Shown here piece after piece: positions 30,126-39,782 of a stretch of DNA of 64,000 nt; within the stretch, counting starts at the first letter, position 1; every line of letters begins with the position of its first letter. The translations under genes were made by a program, and so were the position numbers. Under the pieces are notes generated by a model that saw only the letters and a list, made by a program, of their open reading frames with translations, searched no databases and had not been told where the DNA came from. The DNA comes from Schizochytrium sp. CCTCC M209059 (Eukaryota; Sar; Bigyra; Thraustochytrida; Thraustochytriidae), in NCBI GenBank assembly GCA_000818945.1, contig KN805372.1, positions 221,214-285,213 of the forward strand, read 5' to 3'.

Positions 30126-31216
30126 TGTATTACTTTAAAAACTACTTATACTGTTAGATTATCACATTCTTTATGCTTGCAGTGCCCGACTTCTTTCTCG
30201 TTTCACTCGCCTCGAGGTCCTCCTCACCTGCCGCCTCGGCCCCTGACAGGCCTTTCTCGTTCTTCATGATGCTGGCCGCACCCTTCTTTCACCTTGGCCT
30301 AACAAGGAAAAAAAACAAAATCAAGGGCGGATGGGTCACAGGCGACCCCCGGACCATCCCAAGCCAAAGGGCTTGTGCGAGTCCGCACGAGTCCGCACGA
30401 GCCACGCGCTCGCTCGCCGTCCGCGCGCCGCTGCCGTTCGCATCGGCGCGCTCGCATTGGCGCGCCCGCCAGGCCCTGCCCCGCCCCGCCCCCCCCCCCC
30501 CCGTCGCGGGGTCCGAGGAAGGAAGGGGGGATCGAGGCGGCCCTGAATCGCCCTGCATCGTCGAAACAAATCGCGCGTCGCCGAGCAGCCGGGTGACGCG
30601 CGGCAAGCGAAGCGGCGACGCGACGCAGGCCTCTGGCGCCGGCAGAGCGCCATCGCCGTCGCCGCGTCGGGAAGCGGCACGGACGCGTCCTCCTCGTCTC
30701 ACGCGCGACGAGCTGCAGAGACCGGCCGAGCGGAGCAGCGTGTACCCTGGAGCCGTCGATTTGCGGTGGCGGCGACTACGCTCCGCGGCATTAGCTCGGA
30801 CGTACACGTGGTCGTGCACGTGGACGTCGTGGACGTTGACGGCCTTGCAGAGCACGCGCAGGCCACGGAAGAAACCGCAGCCGCAGCCGCAGCTGGCGGT
30901 AGGATCGGGACCGTTCGTCGGTTCGCGGCGCAGGTCTTGCTGGACACGGACCGCGGCGTGCCTGAACCAGCCAGGGCTTCCTCGGGCAAAGAGAGGCAAC
31001 CCGCCGGGAGGCGAGACGAAACGCGACGCGCGAACGGTCCGCCTCGAACCGTTCCTCGAACCTTTCCTGCTCGCTGGATCGCTCGCGATAAAACACGAAC
31101 AGCGCGACGGGAAGCTTTGCCTGCTACAGGCAGGGCGTAGATAGACCTCGCTCGCTTTACAGGGTACCAGGGTACCAGGCAAGCAAGCTAGCAAGCAAGC
31201 AAGTAAGCGAGCAAGC
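30126..31216. other. Spacer between tandem transporters
   Basis: This 1091-bp spacer has a C-run at 30489-30501, very GC-rich low complexity, and an AAGC array (about 31178-31215) ending right at the next start codon. I see no gene in it. Confidence 0.5.
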
Positions 31217-32704
31217 ATGGCGGTCAACATTGGGGAACTCATGTGGACGAGTGTCAAGGCGATCCTTCCGGTATTCTTGATCCTCGGCGCAGGGGCGTGG
31301 GGCGTGCGCAAGGGTATTTTTGACGAAAGATCATCTGCGACGCTCTCGTGGCTGAGCAAGTGGGTGTACGCGCCATCCCTCGTCTTTGTTCGACTTGGGC
31401 AGGGCCTCTCTCAGCAACTCTTTCGGGAAGTTTGGGTCCTCGGAGTCATGGGCGTTGTAATCATCGTCTTGAACTTTTTGCTCGCACTCTTCCTCGTGCT
31501 GGTCGGCAAACCCACAAAAGAATTTCGCAAGTGGTACATCTTTGCACTCACGTTCCCGAACATTACTGCGCTCCCGTTAGTGTTTATCTCCGCCGTTTGC
31601 TCAGAAGGCAATATCCGCAAACCGAGCTACTTTACCTCGAGCACGAATCCAGACAGCGTGTACTTTACCTCCGACGAGTGCGTCGAGCAGGGCCAGCTCT
31701 ACCTCTTCATCTACATTATTTTCCCAGACATTATGATGTACGCCACTGCCTCCGTATTGACCGCAGTGGAGCGCGCGAACGAGAAGAGCGCCCCAGCCTC
31801 GGCTGCCGGTGTAACCCGCAAGTTAGAAGAACAACCTGCAGAGACCGATGAGTTTGCGCGTGTCCCCGTGATGGAGACCCGTCGGCAAAGCGAAATTGAA
31901 AGTGGCGAGACCAACGAACTCGCACTGCCCCCTGCTGCTCGAGCGCCAACACCGGCGCAAGCACAGGGCTCACAAGCGCCCTTCGAGCCTTCGACGAGCG
32001 TGGTACAGGAGACCTTGCCGAGGCACTGTTCAAAAGACGAGAGAGCCTGCACCTCTCCGGCCGCCGGCGCGACCGCGACTGCGAATAATGTCGAGGACTC
32101 TGAGGCCAACGCGCCGCGCACGCTCAGGCAAAAGTGCAAGTGGCCCATCATCTTGCTAAAGTCCGTGGCGCAACCTCCCGTGCTCGCCATGATATTGGCC
32201 ATCATTGTGGGCGTCATCCCGTCATTACAAGCATGGATCTTTAGTGAGAATACGCCAGCGACACCCTTTGTTGCCGTGCTCGAATATTTTGCCCCGGGAC
32301 TTGTTTCGGTCGTCACGCTCGCGCTTGCTTTGCTTATTGGCAACAAGATGACCAAAACGCGCTACAGCGAGCTTCTCGGCGGTGACGAGGAGGTGATGGG
32401 CATTTCTCGACGCACACTTTTTGTTTTTGTTTTTGGCCGTACCATTTTCATTCCTGGCGTCACCTTTGGGCTCCTTTACGCGGCCATTGACGTTTTTCCT
32501 CAGGACCAGCTCCTGCTGATCATTCTCTTTTTCGAGGCCTTTGTTCCCACGGCCAACATGTGCGCCATTTGTGCGCCTCCCAAGCAAGGCCAGATCATCA
32601 GTCTTGGCCAAATTAATCAGTACATCGTTGGCATGGTTTCCATGACCATGTGGTGTTTCGCGGGTCTCACCATTTCCACCGCTGCCACCGACCCAGCCAT
32701 CTAA
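31217..32704 (+). CDS. PIN-like/PILS membrane transporter, copy 2
   Basis: The protein has 495 residues and is a tandem paralogue of the preceding gene. The N-terminal and C-terminal membrane halves align without gaps over long runs (ELMWTSVKAILPVF, PSLVFVRLGQGLSQ, LLGGDEE, GISRRTLFVFVFGR, FVPTANMCAICAPP), while the central loop has diverged almost completely. The extracytosolic segment after ISAVC is also longer and different (SYFTSSTNPDSVYFTSD). This pattern suggests duplication followed by relaxed or altered regulation through the loop. The AAGC array before the ATG is a leader feature seen at other genes here. Confidence 0.88.
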   Translation: MAVNIGELMWTSVKAILPVFLILGAGAWGVRKGIFDERSSATLSWLSKWVYAPSLVFVRLGQGLSQQLFREVWVLGVMGVVIIVLNFLLALFLVLVGKPTKEFRKWYIFALTFPNITALPLVFISAVCSEGNIRKPSYFTSSTNPDSVYFTSDECVEQGQLYLFIYIIFPDIMMYATASVLTAVERANEKSAPASAAGVTRKLEEQPAETDEFARVPVMETRRQSEIESGETNELALPPAARAPTPAQAQGSQAPFEPSTSVVQETLPRHCSKDERACTSPAAGATATANNVEDSEANAPRTLRQKCKWPIILLKSVAQPPVLAMILAIIVGVIPSLQAWIFSENTPATPFVAVLEYFAPGLVSVVTLALALLIGNKMTKTRYSELLGGDEEVMGISRRTLFVFVFGRTIFIPGVTFGLLYAAIDVFPQDQLLLIILFFEAFVPTANMCAICAPPKQGQIISLGQINQYIVGMVSMTMWCFAGLTISTAATDPAI

Positions 32705-33454
32705 TTTATATCTGCAGTAAACAAAATAATTTTGCATCGTCCTTCTTCATGCAGACAGACATTACGATTGGCGCAATGGCAGCGTCAAGATACATTTAAA
32801 AAAGAAGAAGAAAAAGAAGAAGATCCTTGACGACTGCCGTCTACGCCTCGCTGACGTGCGATCGCAAGCCTCTTGCTAGCCATTCTCCGAGCTCCTCCTC
32901 GGGATCATTCTCGCCGCGTCGACTACGTCAAGGACACAAAGAGACAGAGACCCACCTTAATGTGCATTTTTCCAACCGATCTCTCATGTGCAAAGTAAGG
33001 TGAGCGCGGCAAAAGATCGTGTCTCGAGTTTGCCAGTCTTGCATCATCGCACAGAGCACCGTTTGCTTTGCCTCGGTGGCGTGCGTCCAGCGGCCGCAGT
33101 CGTCTCTCGCGCCGCGCGGCCCGAGCCCTCGTCCCCTCGCTCGTCTGCTGCGCCCACGTGGCTGTCGTGAGCCTCCTCCGCCCGCGCCAGGCGGCCGCGA
33201 GCGGCGTCGAGGAGCGAAGGCGAGCAAGGAGCCGGGGCTGCGCCGCCGCGCTGCTGCCACTAAGCCCGATTCCATCGCGGCCGGCGCGAGCTGCGCGCGG
33301 GCGGAGCGAGAGGCCAGCCACTCAGGTCGCGTCCCCGCCAGGCTGCGCGAGCCCATCGCCTGGCCCAGCGAGGCCGCGTTGATAGAAGCGTTGACGAGGA
33401 GAAGGCGTGACACGCTGGCACCACGAAAGTAGCAGCAGCAGCAGCAGCAGCAGG
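32705..33454. other. Spacer before AP-1 gamma
   Basis: This 750-bp spacer has an AAGAAG run (32799-32823) after the transporter, then a GC-rich leader, then AGC repeats (33431-33453) touching the AP-1 gamma start codon. I see no gene in it. Confidence 0.5.
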
Positions 33455-36085
33455 ATGTCGATCAAGCTGAGAGACCTGATTCGCAATGTGCGCGCTTGCA
33501 AGACGGCGGCGGAGGAGCGCGCCGTAATTGCGAAAGAATGCGCGCTCATTCGCACCTCCTTCAAGGACGAGGACGCCACCTTTCGACACCGGAATGTAGC
33601 CAAGCTCCTCTTCATCCACATGCTTGGGTACCCAAGTCACTTTGGCCAAATGGAGTGTCTAAAGCTAATTGCGAGCCCAAGGTTCCTCGATAAACGCGTG
33701 GGCTACCTTGGTCTCGCCATCCTCGTCGAGGAGAGCGCAGAAGTCCTGACGCTCGTAACGAACTCGCTGAGCTCGGACCTGGAGCACCGCAACCAGTTTG
33801 TGCAAGGCCTCGCCCTCGCCGCCCTGGGCAATGTGAGTAACAAGGACATGCTCCGCGACCTTTCAAACCAGGTTCTCAAGCTGCTTTCGCACTCGAACGT
33901 CTACGTGCGCAAGAAGGCGACGCTCTGCGCTGTGCAAATTTTGAAAAAGGTTCCCGACATGGTCGAGGACTTTGTCCCCGTCGCTGTGCAGATGCTGCAG
34001 GACAGGAATCACGCGGTCAAACTCACCTCTGCGACTCTTCTGGCCCAGGTAGCGCGGGCCCATCCAGGGTTCATCAAGAAGGTGCGCAAGGCGGTTCCAG
34101 TGCTCGTGCGAACGCTCAAGGAGCTCGTGCTTAGCGGCTACGCGCCCGAGTACGATGTCAACGGTATTACGGACCCGTTTCTGCAGGTGCAAATCCTCCA
34201 ACTTCTCGGTCTTCTCGGCAAGGGTCACGCTGGTGCCTCGGAGCAAATGAATGACATTCTTGCGCAGGTCGCCACGAACACGGAGGGCAACCGCAACTCG
34301 GGCAACTCCATCCTGTACGAGTGTGTAAGGACGATCCTCATGATCGACTGCGAGGACGGTCTTCGCGTTCTAGCCATCAATATTCTTGGCCGCTTCTTGC
34401 AAAACCGCGACAACAACATCCGCTACATTGCGCTGTACATGCTCAACAACGTGGTGGACATTGACAAGGACGCTGTGCAGCGGCACAGAGATACCATTGT
34501 GGAATGTTTGCGCGATTCGGACTCTTCGATTCGCTCTCGCGCTATTGAGCTTGTTTTTGCCTTGCTCAACAGAGACTCCATCGTCCCGCTGTCCAAAGAG
34601 ATCCTCAACTACCTCGTCGTGGCCCCCGAGGAGCAGAAGGAGACGCTCTGCACGCGTCTCTTGGACGCTACCTTTCTTTTCGCGCCCAACAAGGCATGGC
34701 ACATTCACACGCTCATTTCGGCGCTCTGTATCGCGGGTTCACTTTGCCGTGATCAGGTGTGGCAATCGGCCGTGGCCCTCATTGGCCAGCCGGAGAGCGA
34801 AAGCTTTCGGGCCCAGGTTGCGCATCGCCTCTTTGACGCTCTCACGGAGGACAAGAGTCAGCGCGGGCTTGTCTGCGTTGCTGTGTGGACGCTTGGTGAG
34901 TACGGGACGCTCGTCTTTGTGCCGGTCGAGAAGGAGGAATCTACCGACATGTACACGCCGCGTTCCGAGGACGAGGTCCTCGATCTTTTGGAGGAGACGC
35001 GTCGCAGCCACGACGCTACAACCGCCGTCAAAGGCATGGTGCTCACGGCCTACGCCAAGTTGTCTGTCCGTTTCCAGGAGACGCGTCCGCGCATCCACGA
35101 CTTGCTCAAGACTTACGAGCAGTCCATGAACGCGGATCTTCAGGCCCGCTCCACGGAGTTTTTCGCCATTGTCGAGAGTGACTTTGATTCGACGCTCAAG
35201 AATGAATGGCTTGCACAGATGCCCGCGCCCACCGACGAGGAGTTGGCAGAGCGGAGGGTACGTGCCGCCGAGGCCGTTCTGGGAGGCGACGATGATGAGG
35301 ACTACATGCTGGACGGCGGGGAAGACGATGACGATTCCGATGATGACGACGATGACGATGATGACTCTGACGACTCGGATGACTCGGAGGACGAGGCGGC
35401 GGCTCGGCGGGCAAAGTCCAAAAAGAAGGGTCGCAGCGCCGCTCCTGCAAAGGAGTCGTCCAACCTGCTCGATCTCGATGACATCTTCGGCGGCGGCGGA
35501 GGCTCGAGCACCGCCGCGAGCTCTTCAGCGGGCGCAGCTGCTTCTAGTGCGGCTGGTGCTGGGCAGTCCACAGACCTTTTGGCAGATATCTTTGGCGGCG
35601 GTGGCGGCGCCGCCGCGCAGCCCGCGGCCGCACCGGTGCCCGCGTCTCGGTCTTCGGGTGGCGACGACCTTTTGGGAGTCTTTGGTAGCGAGCCGACCAG
35701 CAACGGTAGCGCTGGTACGGGCGAGAGCTTTCCGTCGCTCAAGGCATTCGAGAAAGGCGGCATCAGTGTCACTATGGACTTTGCGCGCGGTAGCGGCGAC
35801 AAAGAGGTTATCGTCACTGCCACATACTCAAACAGCAATTCGGAAGAGGTTTCGGGCTTTGTGCTTCAAAGCGCAGTGCCCAAATTCATTTCCCAACGCA
35901 TGGAGTCGCCCAGCGGGCATTCCTTGCCTGCCTTCAACTCTGGCAGTGTGCAGCAAAGGATCATTCTCGTCAACTCGATGCAGGGCGCCAAGCCAATCGT
36001 CATGAAGATCAAAATTACTTACACGATGAACGGCCAACAAGTTGTCGAGCAGGCCACCGTGCAGGGATTTCCTCCTGGACTCTGA
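33455..36085 (+). CDS. AP1G1: AP-1 complex gamma adaptin
   Basis: The protein has 876 residues. The N-terminal trunk (MSIKLRDLIRNVRACKTAAE, then RHRNVAKLLFIHMLGYPSHFGQMECLKL) is the classic HEAT-repeat solenoid of gamma adaptin, running to about residue 600. The hinge (about 605-755) has an Asp run, clathrin-box-like LLDLDD near 671 and a repeated DIFGGGGG motif. The C-terminal ear domain (about 760-876, SLKAFEKGGISVTMDF to FPPGL) recruits accessory factors. The protein is the large subunit of the AP-1 clathrin adaptor at the trans-Golgi and endosomes. The ATG at 33455 matches family starts; the frame upstream is opened by AGC repeats and begins at a GTG. An AATAAA at 36109-36114 is a plausible polyadenylation signal, and the next gene starts only 75 bp after the stop. 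Confidence 0.96.
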   Translation: MSIKLRDLIRNVRACKTAAEERAVIAKECALIRTSFKDEDATFRHRNVAKLLFIHMLGYPSHFGQMECLKLIASPRFLDKRVGYLGLAILVEESAEVLTLVTNSLSSDLEHRNQFVQGLALAALGNVSNKDMLRDLSNQVLKLLSHSNVYVRKKATLCAVQILKKVPDMVEDFVPVAVQMLQDRNHAVKLTSATLLAQVARAHPGFIKKVRKAVPVLVRTLKELVLSGYAPEYDVNGITDPFLQVQILQLLGLLGKGHAGASEQMNDILAQVATNTEGNRNSGNSILYECVRTILMIDCEDGLRVLAINILGRFLQNRDNNIRYIALYMLNNVVDIDKDAVQRHRDTIVECLRDSDSSIRSRAIELVFALLNRDSIVPLSKEILNYLVVAPEEQKETLCTRLLDATFLFAPNKAWHIHTLISALCIAGSLCRDQVWQSAVALIGQPESESFRAQVAHRLFDALTEDKSQRGLVCVAVWTLGEYGTLVFVPVEKEESTDMYTPRSEDEVLDLLEETRRSHDATTAVKGMVLTAYAKLSVRFQETRPRIHDLLKTYEQSMNADLQARSTEFFAIVESDFDSTLKNEWLAQMPAPTDEELAERRVRAAEAVLGGDDDEDYMLDGGEDDDDSDDDDDDDDDSDDSDDSEDEAAARRAKSKKKGRSAAPAKESSNLLDLDDIFGGGGGSSTAASSSAGAAASSAAGAGQSTDLLADIFGGGGGAAAQPAAAPVPASRSSGGDDLLGVFGSEPTSNGSAGTGESFPSLKAFEKGGISVTMDFARGSGDKEVIVTATYSNSNSEEVSGFVLQSAVPKFISQRMESPSGHSLPAFNSGSVQQRIILVNSMQGAKPIVMKIKITYTMNGQQVVEQATVQGFPPGL

Positions 36086-36108
36086 GTAAGAGTTTGCAGA
36101 TCCAAACC

Positions 36109-36114
36109 AATAAA
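36109..36114 (+). terminator. Candidate polyadenylation signal AATAAA of AP-1 gamma
   Basis: An AATAAA hexamer sits 23 bases after the AP-1 gamma stop codon, within the 75-bp gap before the next start. It is based on the hexamer only. Confidence 0.4.
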
Positions 36115-36160
36115 GTTTAACATCATAAGAGATACTAGCTGCTGCTTTGCTCCTCTCTTT

Positions 36161-39100
36161 ATGGCTGCTATTCCCACCACCACCGCCACTGCCAAGAACA
36201 ACTTGGCCGCGGCCATAACGGCGTCGCTCCGTGCGCACAAGGAGCGCCCCGCGCTCTTGCCCTGCAAATGGCACGCGCAGGACTGCGAGCGCAAAGAAGT
36301 ATCTTGTGCTGACACGGCGACGGTAAGCCATGGCGATCTTGACGTCGTGACCTCGTCGCTCGCGCGTGGGCTCAGGAAAAGAGGTGTGCGCCAGGGAGAC
36401 GTCGTCGCTGTCGCACTTGAGGGCAACGACCTCGTTCTCGCGTACGTGGCAGTCCTCAAGGCTGGCGCGATCTTTTGCCCTCTTGGCGGCACAGACTTTT
36501 TCGACGACAATAAAAAGGCACAACGAGTTGCTGCCGTTCTGGGACTTGGGCCAGCCAGCTGGCAACAACAGCTGCATAAATCCACAGGGCATTTCGCGAA
36601 AACCTCAACATCTTTGACGGTCAAGTGGCTTACGCTGCGACAGGTGTCTGACGTTTCCGAGGGTGTTGTTACAGGCGACGAAATTTGCGGAATCCCTGTT
36701 CCGATTGACGATTCTCAGAATGACCAAGACCTCGCAGGCCTCAGAAGCGACCCACGGGATCCAGTGCATATCATCTTTACAAGTGGAACCTCTCGAGCTG
36801 GAGAAGCCAAGGCTGTCATGTGCAATCATCTCGGATCTCTGTACTCGCACGAGCACCGAAACAGCGTTCTCAAGCCGCGCGAGGGCGACATCATGGGCGC
36901 GGCCCTTTTCGGCATTTGGGATGTGGCAGCGACACTTTTGTGTGGCGGCGCGACGGTCATGCTTCCGTCCGCAATTTGCAAGTCGCCACGCGATCTCGCG
37001 ACAGCAATTGAAGAATCTGGCGTGACACGTATTATGTTGACGCCAAGTCTCGCGGCTCAGGTTTGCCCCCTTTTGCGGAACTCGGCAAGCTCTAGTCTCC
37101 GTGAGGTGACTTTGTGCGGCGAAAAGGCATCTGCTGACCTCGTCCGACGTGTTTTGTCTGACCTCGGCCCGTGCGGAAGCGTCGTGAACCTCTACAGTCT
37201 CAGCGAAGCGCATGATGTCGCCATGGCACAATGGTGCAAAGATGATGTGCTCACCAAGTCGCTCACTGATCCGCTGAATCTGAACGTGTTCCCGCAAGTA
37301 CGTGTTCAGGTGTCAGACCAAGGTGAACTTGTTGTCTGTGGAGATCACGTTGCGCTTGGGTACTACCCAGGACGCTCAGACGCCGCGGGAAGTGCAGACC
37401 CAGTCTTTAGTACCGACCCAGACTCTGGAACAAGGTGCTATCGAACAGGTGACGCTGGAACAACTGCTGATGAGGGCCGTAGAATCCGGGTCGACGGCCG
37501 TCTCGAATCTTCCAAAGAAATTAAAGTCCGTGGGATTCGCGTTGACCTGGACGTATACGAGCAAGAAGTCCTCGCGGCGCTTGACGAGGTGCGTAGTTGC
37601 GCTGTTCTCTTTGATGAGGCTTCAAATGCTCTGCACATGTACGTGGTGCCGTTGAATTTGAACACGATTGGGGAACAAGCTGTGCTTGAAGGTGTTCGCC
37701 ATGCAGGAATCATCCCTCTTCCAAGTCGTGTGGTTTTGCTCGACTCCTTGCCATGCAAGCCTGGTTCAGGAAAGCTCGACGTCAACGCACTCGTTGATCT
37801 CGGCGCATCCCATGCTGTTGACCAGCGTGTCGTCGCGTCTTCAAGTGGCGATGATCTGGAGATACAAATTGCTCAACTCATGGCCAAGGTTCTCGGATGG
37901 AATCCTGGAGAAGCGCCTCGGCGCAATGAAAACTTTTTCCTCATGGGTGGAACTTCGTTATCTTTTGCAGCTCTCTTGGAGGAACTCAGACAGTTGGCCA
38001 GCCGGTCGCTATCTCTTGCACAGGCAATTCAGCAACCGACAGTTGAGGCTCTCGCGAGAATGATAAAGGACACGTCGACGACGAGGAATGTTGGAGCATC
38101 ATATCCAAGTGGAAGGCCAAGCAGCGATGCAGTTTCAAGCACGGGGCGAAAAGCATCAGGCGAACTCTCGAATGAGGAGCAAGTTTTGCTGGCGGATTGC
38201 AAGTTAGCCCCGACGATTCACTTCAACGCACCGACAAGTGAGGAGTGTCGTGTTGCGCTGGTAACGGGCGCGTGCGGCTTTCTAGGCGCTCCGACCGTTA
38301 TTCACCTCGTCAAGATGGGCTGGAAGGTCTATTGTTTGAGCAGGCAAGATATTCCAAGTGCGGAAGAGCTGTGGACAGCGCTTTCGCGATACTTGTCCCC
38401 CGGCCAGTTCGCAGAGGAAAAGGAACTCGTGCTAGCTGGCATGGCGGTGCCCGTCCGTGGAAGTCTACGAGACTTGCCGCAAGGCAAGGTGCATGGACTA
38501 CCTAATTCTGCGCACATTGACTGCGTCATTCACCTTGCAGGACGCATTGATGCATTTGCAGGCTATGCGGCTCATCGAGAAGATAATGTCGAAGGAACGC
38601 GGGCGGTTTTAGAGTATGTAGGTGAACAACGGCCGCACCCGCGGGTCGTTCTGGCATCGAGTAGTGCAGCTTTACCTCCGCAAGGTAGCGAGGCTGCCAA
38701 AGGTGTTGACATGTGGCCTCCTGTTCTTTTGCACCGTCAAGGCACAGTCGCGAGTATGCTTACGAGTCATTTGTATAATGGCGTGTACGAAGGATACGTG
38801 CAAAGCAAGTGGGTCGTGGAGCAAATCTTTGCCGATGCGCTGCAGCGGGGTCTTGAGGGCGTCATCGTGCGCGCGAGTCACATAGCTCCGCAATCGGCAT
38901 TGCACATGTGCCAGCTTGAGGAATTGGCCCCAGAGCGACACGTTCATCTCATGGCGCTTGTGGACCAAGCTGCAACTGGGTTGCTCTTGCAACCTCCGAT
39001 TCCGCTCCCCTCGCCGTGTCCTGTCTCCTTTGCCTTTGTGAACGAGATCGCGGAGCTCTTTGCGGCGCTCGCAAGCAAGTGCGAGTCCCAGTCTGAGATC

Positions 39101-39685
39101 CTCCCAAGTCTCGTTCCCCCTATCAGTGGCAGCTTCGACGATGAGAGGGACAACGCCAGCAACGAAAATGATGATGATGATGATGGTGATGATGGTGGTG
39201 GTGAAGATGGTGATGGTGGCGATGGCGAGCACCAGCACCGTGATGGCAGCAAGGTTTGCAAGATGCGTAGCGAGGCAGCGAAGGCGCTTTCGACGCTTGT
39301 CGCTCGCAAGGAAATTCTCGCGTGTGAAGAGGAGGACGAAGAGCAGCGTCCCATCTTTTCAGGCTCTGGCCAGACCCGCAACTCCAGACGGCCGTGCGTG
39401 GTACACGCGGTGCGCGAGGCCGTGGACGCTTGCTTGCTCGCGGCAGAGGTCCCGGCGGGCGGCGCATTTGCGGCGGGCTTCGCGGAGGCAGCGCAGCGCG
39501 CGTCGGGCCCGGTGGCGGCGGAGGCGGCGCATATCCTCTTTGCAGGTGCCGTCGGCCTGTGCGAGCGCCCGCTGCGCGCAGGGCTGCGCGGGTCTGCGGC
39601 GGAGCTAGGAGCGCTTATCGTGGCGCGGCGCGACGCGCTGCTCAAGAAACGAGGCCCGGCATCGCAAGCGCAAGCGCAAGCGTGA
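36161..39685 (+). CDS. Adenylation-thiolation-reductase enzyme (NRPS-like / aminoadipate-reductase-like)
   Basis: The protein has 1174 residues. The adenylation domain (about 30-530) has IIFTSGTSRAGEAKAV, the AMP-binding core; LYSLSEAHDVA; YRTGDAG; and GRLESSKEIKVRGIRVDL. The carrier domain (about 555-640) has the phosphopantetheine site FLMGGTSLSF with its Ser near residue 594. The reductase domain (from about 695) starts VALVTGACGFLGAPTVIHL, an NAD(P)-binding GxxGFLG, and has the catalytic YVQSKWVVEQ near 879. Such A-T-R enzymes activate a carboxylic acid and release it reductively as an aldehyde; Lys2 alpha-aminoadipate reductase is the best-known member. An acidic Asp/Gly/His-rich insertion (about 993-1027) interrupts the C-terminal part of the reductase. 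The substrate cannot be read. A lysine-pathway Lys2 or a carboxylic acid reductase are the two main options. Confidence 0.85.
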   Translation: MAAIPTTTATAKNNLAAAITASLRAHKERPALLPCKWHAQDCERKEVSCADTATVSHGDLDVVTSSLARGLRKRGVRQGDVVAVALEGNDLVLAYVAVLKAGAIFCPLGGTDFFDDNKKAQRVAAVLGLGPASWQQQLHKSTGHFAKTSTSLTVKWLTLRQVSDVSEGVVTGDEICGIPVPIDDSQNDQDLAGLRSDPRDPVHIIFTSGTSRAGEAKAVMCNHLGSLYSHEHRNSVLKPREGDIMGAALFGIWDVAATLLCGGATVMLPSAICKSPRDLATAIEESGVTRIMLTPSLAAQVCPLLRNSASSSLREVTLCGEKASADLVRRVLSDLGPCGSVVNLYSLSEAHDVAMAQWCKDDVLTKSLTDPLNLNVFPQVRVQVSDQGELVVCGDHVALGYYPGRSDAAGSADPVFSTDPDSGTRCYRTGDAGTTADEGRRIRVDGRLESSKEIKVRGIRVDLDVYEQEVLAALDEVRSCAVLFDEASNALHMYVVPLNLNTIGEQAVLEGVRHAGIIPLPSRVVLLDSLPCKPGSGKLDVNALVDLGASHAVDQRVVASSSGDDLEIQIAQLMAKVLGWNPGEAPRRNENFFLMGGTSLSFAALLEELRQLASRSLSLAQAIQQPTVEALARMIKDTSTTRNVGASYPSGRPSSDAVSSTGRKASGELSNEEQVLLADCKLAPTIHFNAPTSEECRVALVTGACGFLGAPTVIHLVKMGWKVYCLSRQDIPSAEELWTALSRYLSPGQFAEEKELVLAGMAVPVRGSLRDLPQGKVHGLPNSAHIDCVIHLAGRIDAFAGYAAHREDNVEGTRAVLEYVGEQRPHPRVVLASSSAALPPQGSEAAKGVDMWPPVLLHRQGTVASMLTSHLYNGVYEGYVQSKWVVEQIFADALQRGLEGVIVRASHIAPQSALHMCQLEELAPERHVHLMALVDQAATGLLLQPPIPLPSPCPVSFAFVNEIAELFAALASKCESQSEILPSLVPPISGSFDDERDNASNENDDDDDGDDGGGEDGDGGDGEHQHRDGSKVCKMRSEAAKALSTLVARKEILACEEEDEEQRPIFSGSGQTRNSRRPCVVHAVREAVDACLLAAEVPAGGAFAAGFAEAAQRASGPVAAEAAHILFAGAVGLCERPLRAGLRGSAAELGALIVARRDALLKKRGPASQAQAQA

Positions 39686-39782
39686 GCGCAAACGTGCAGA
39701 CGAAGGAGCTGATATCGAAAACGCGTCACAAGCACGAGAAAGCACAGCAAGCAAGCAAGCGAGCAAGCAGCGAGCGAGCGCC

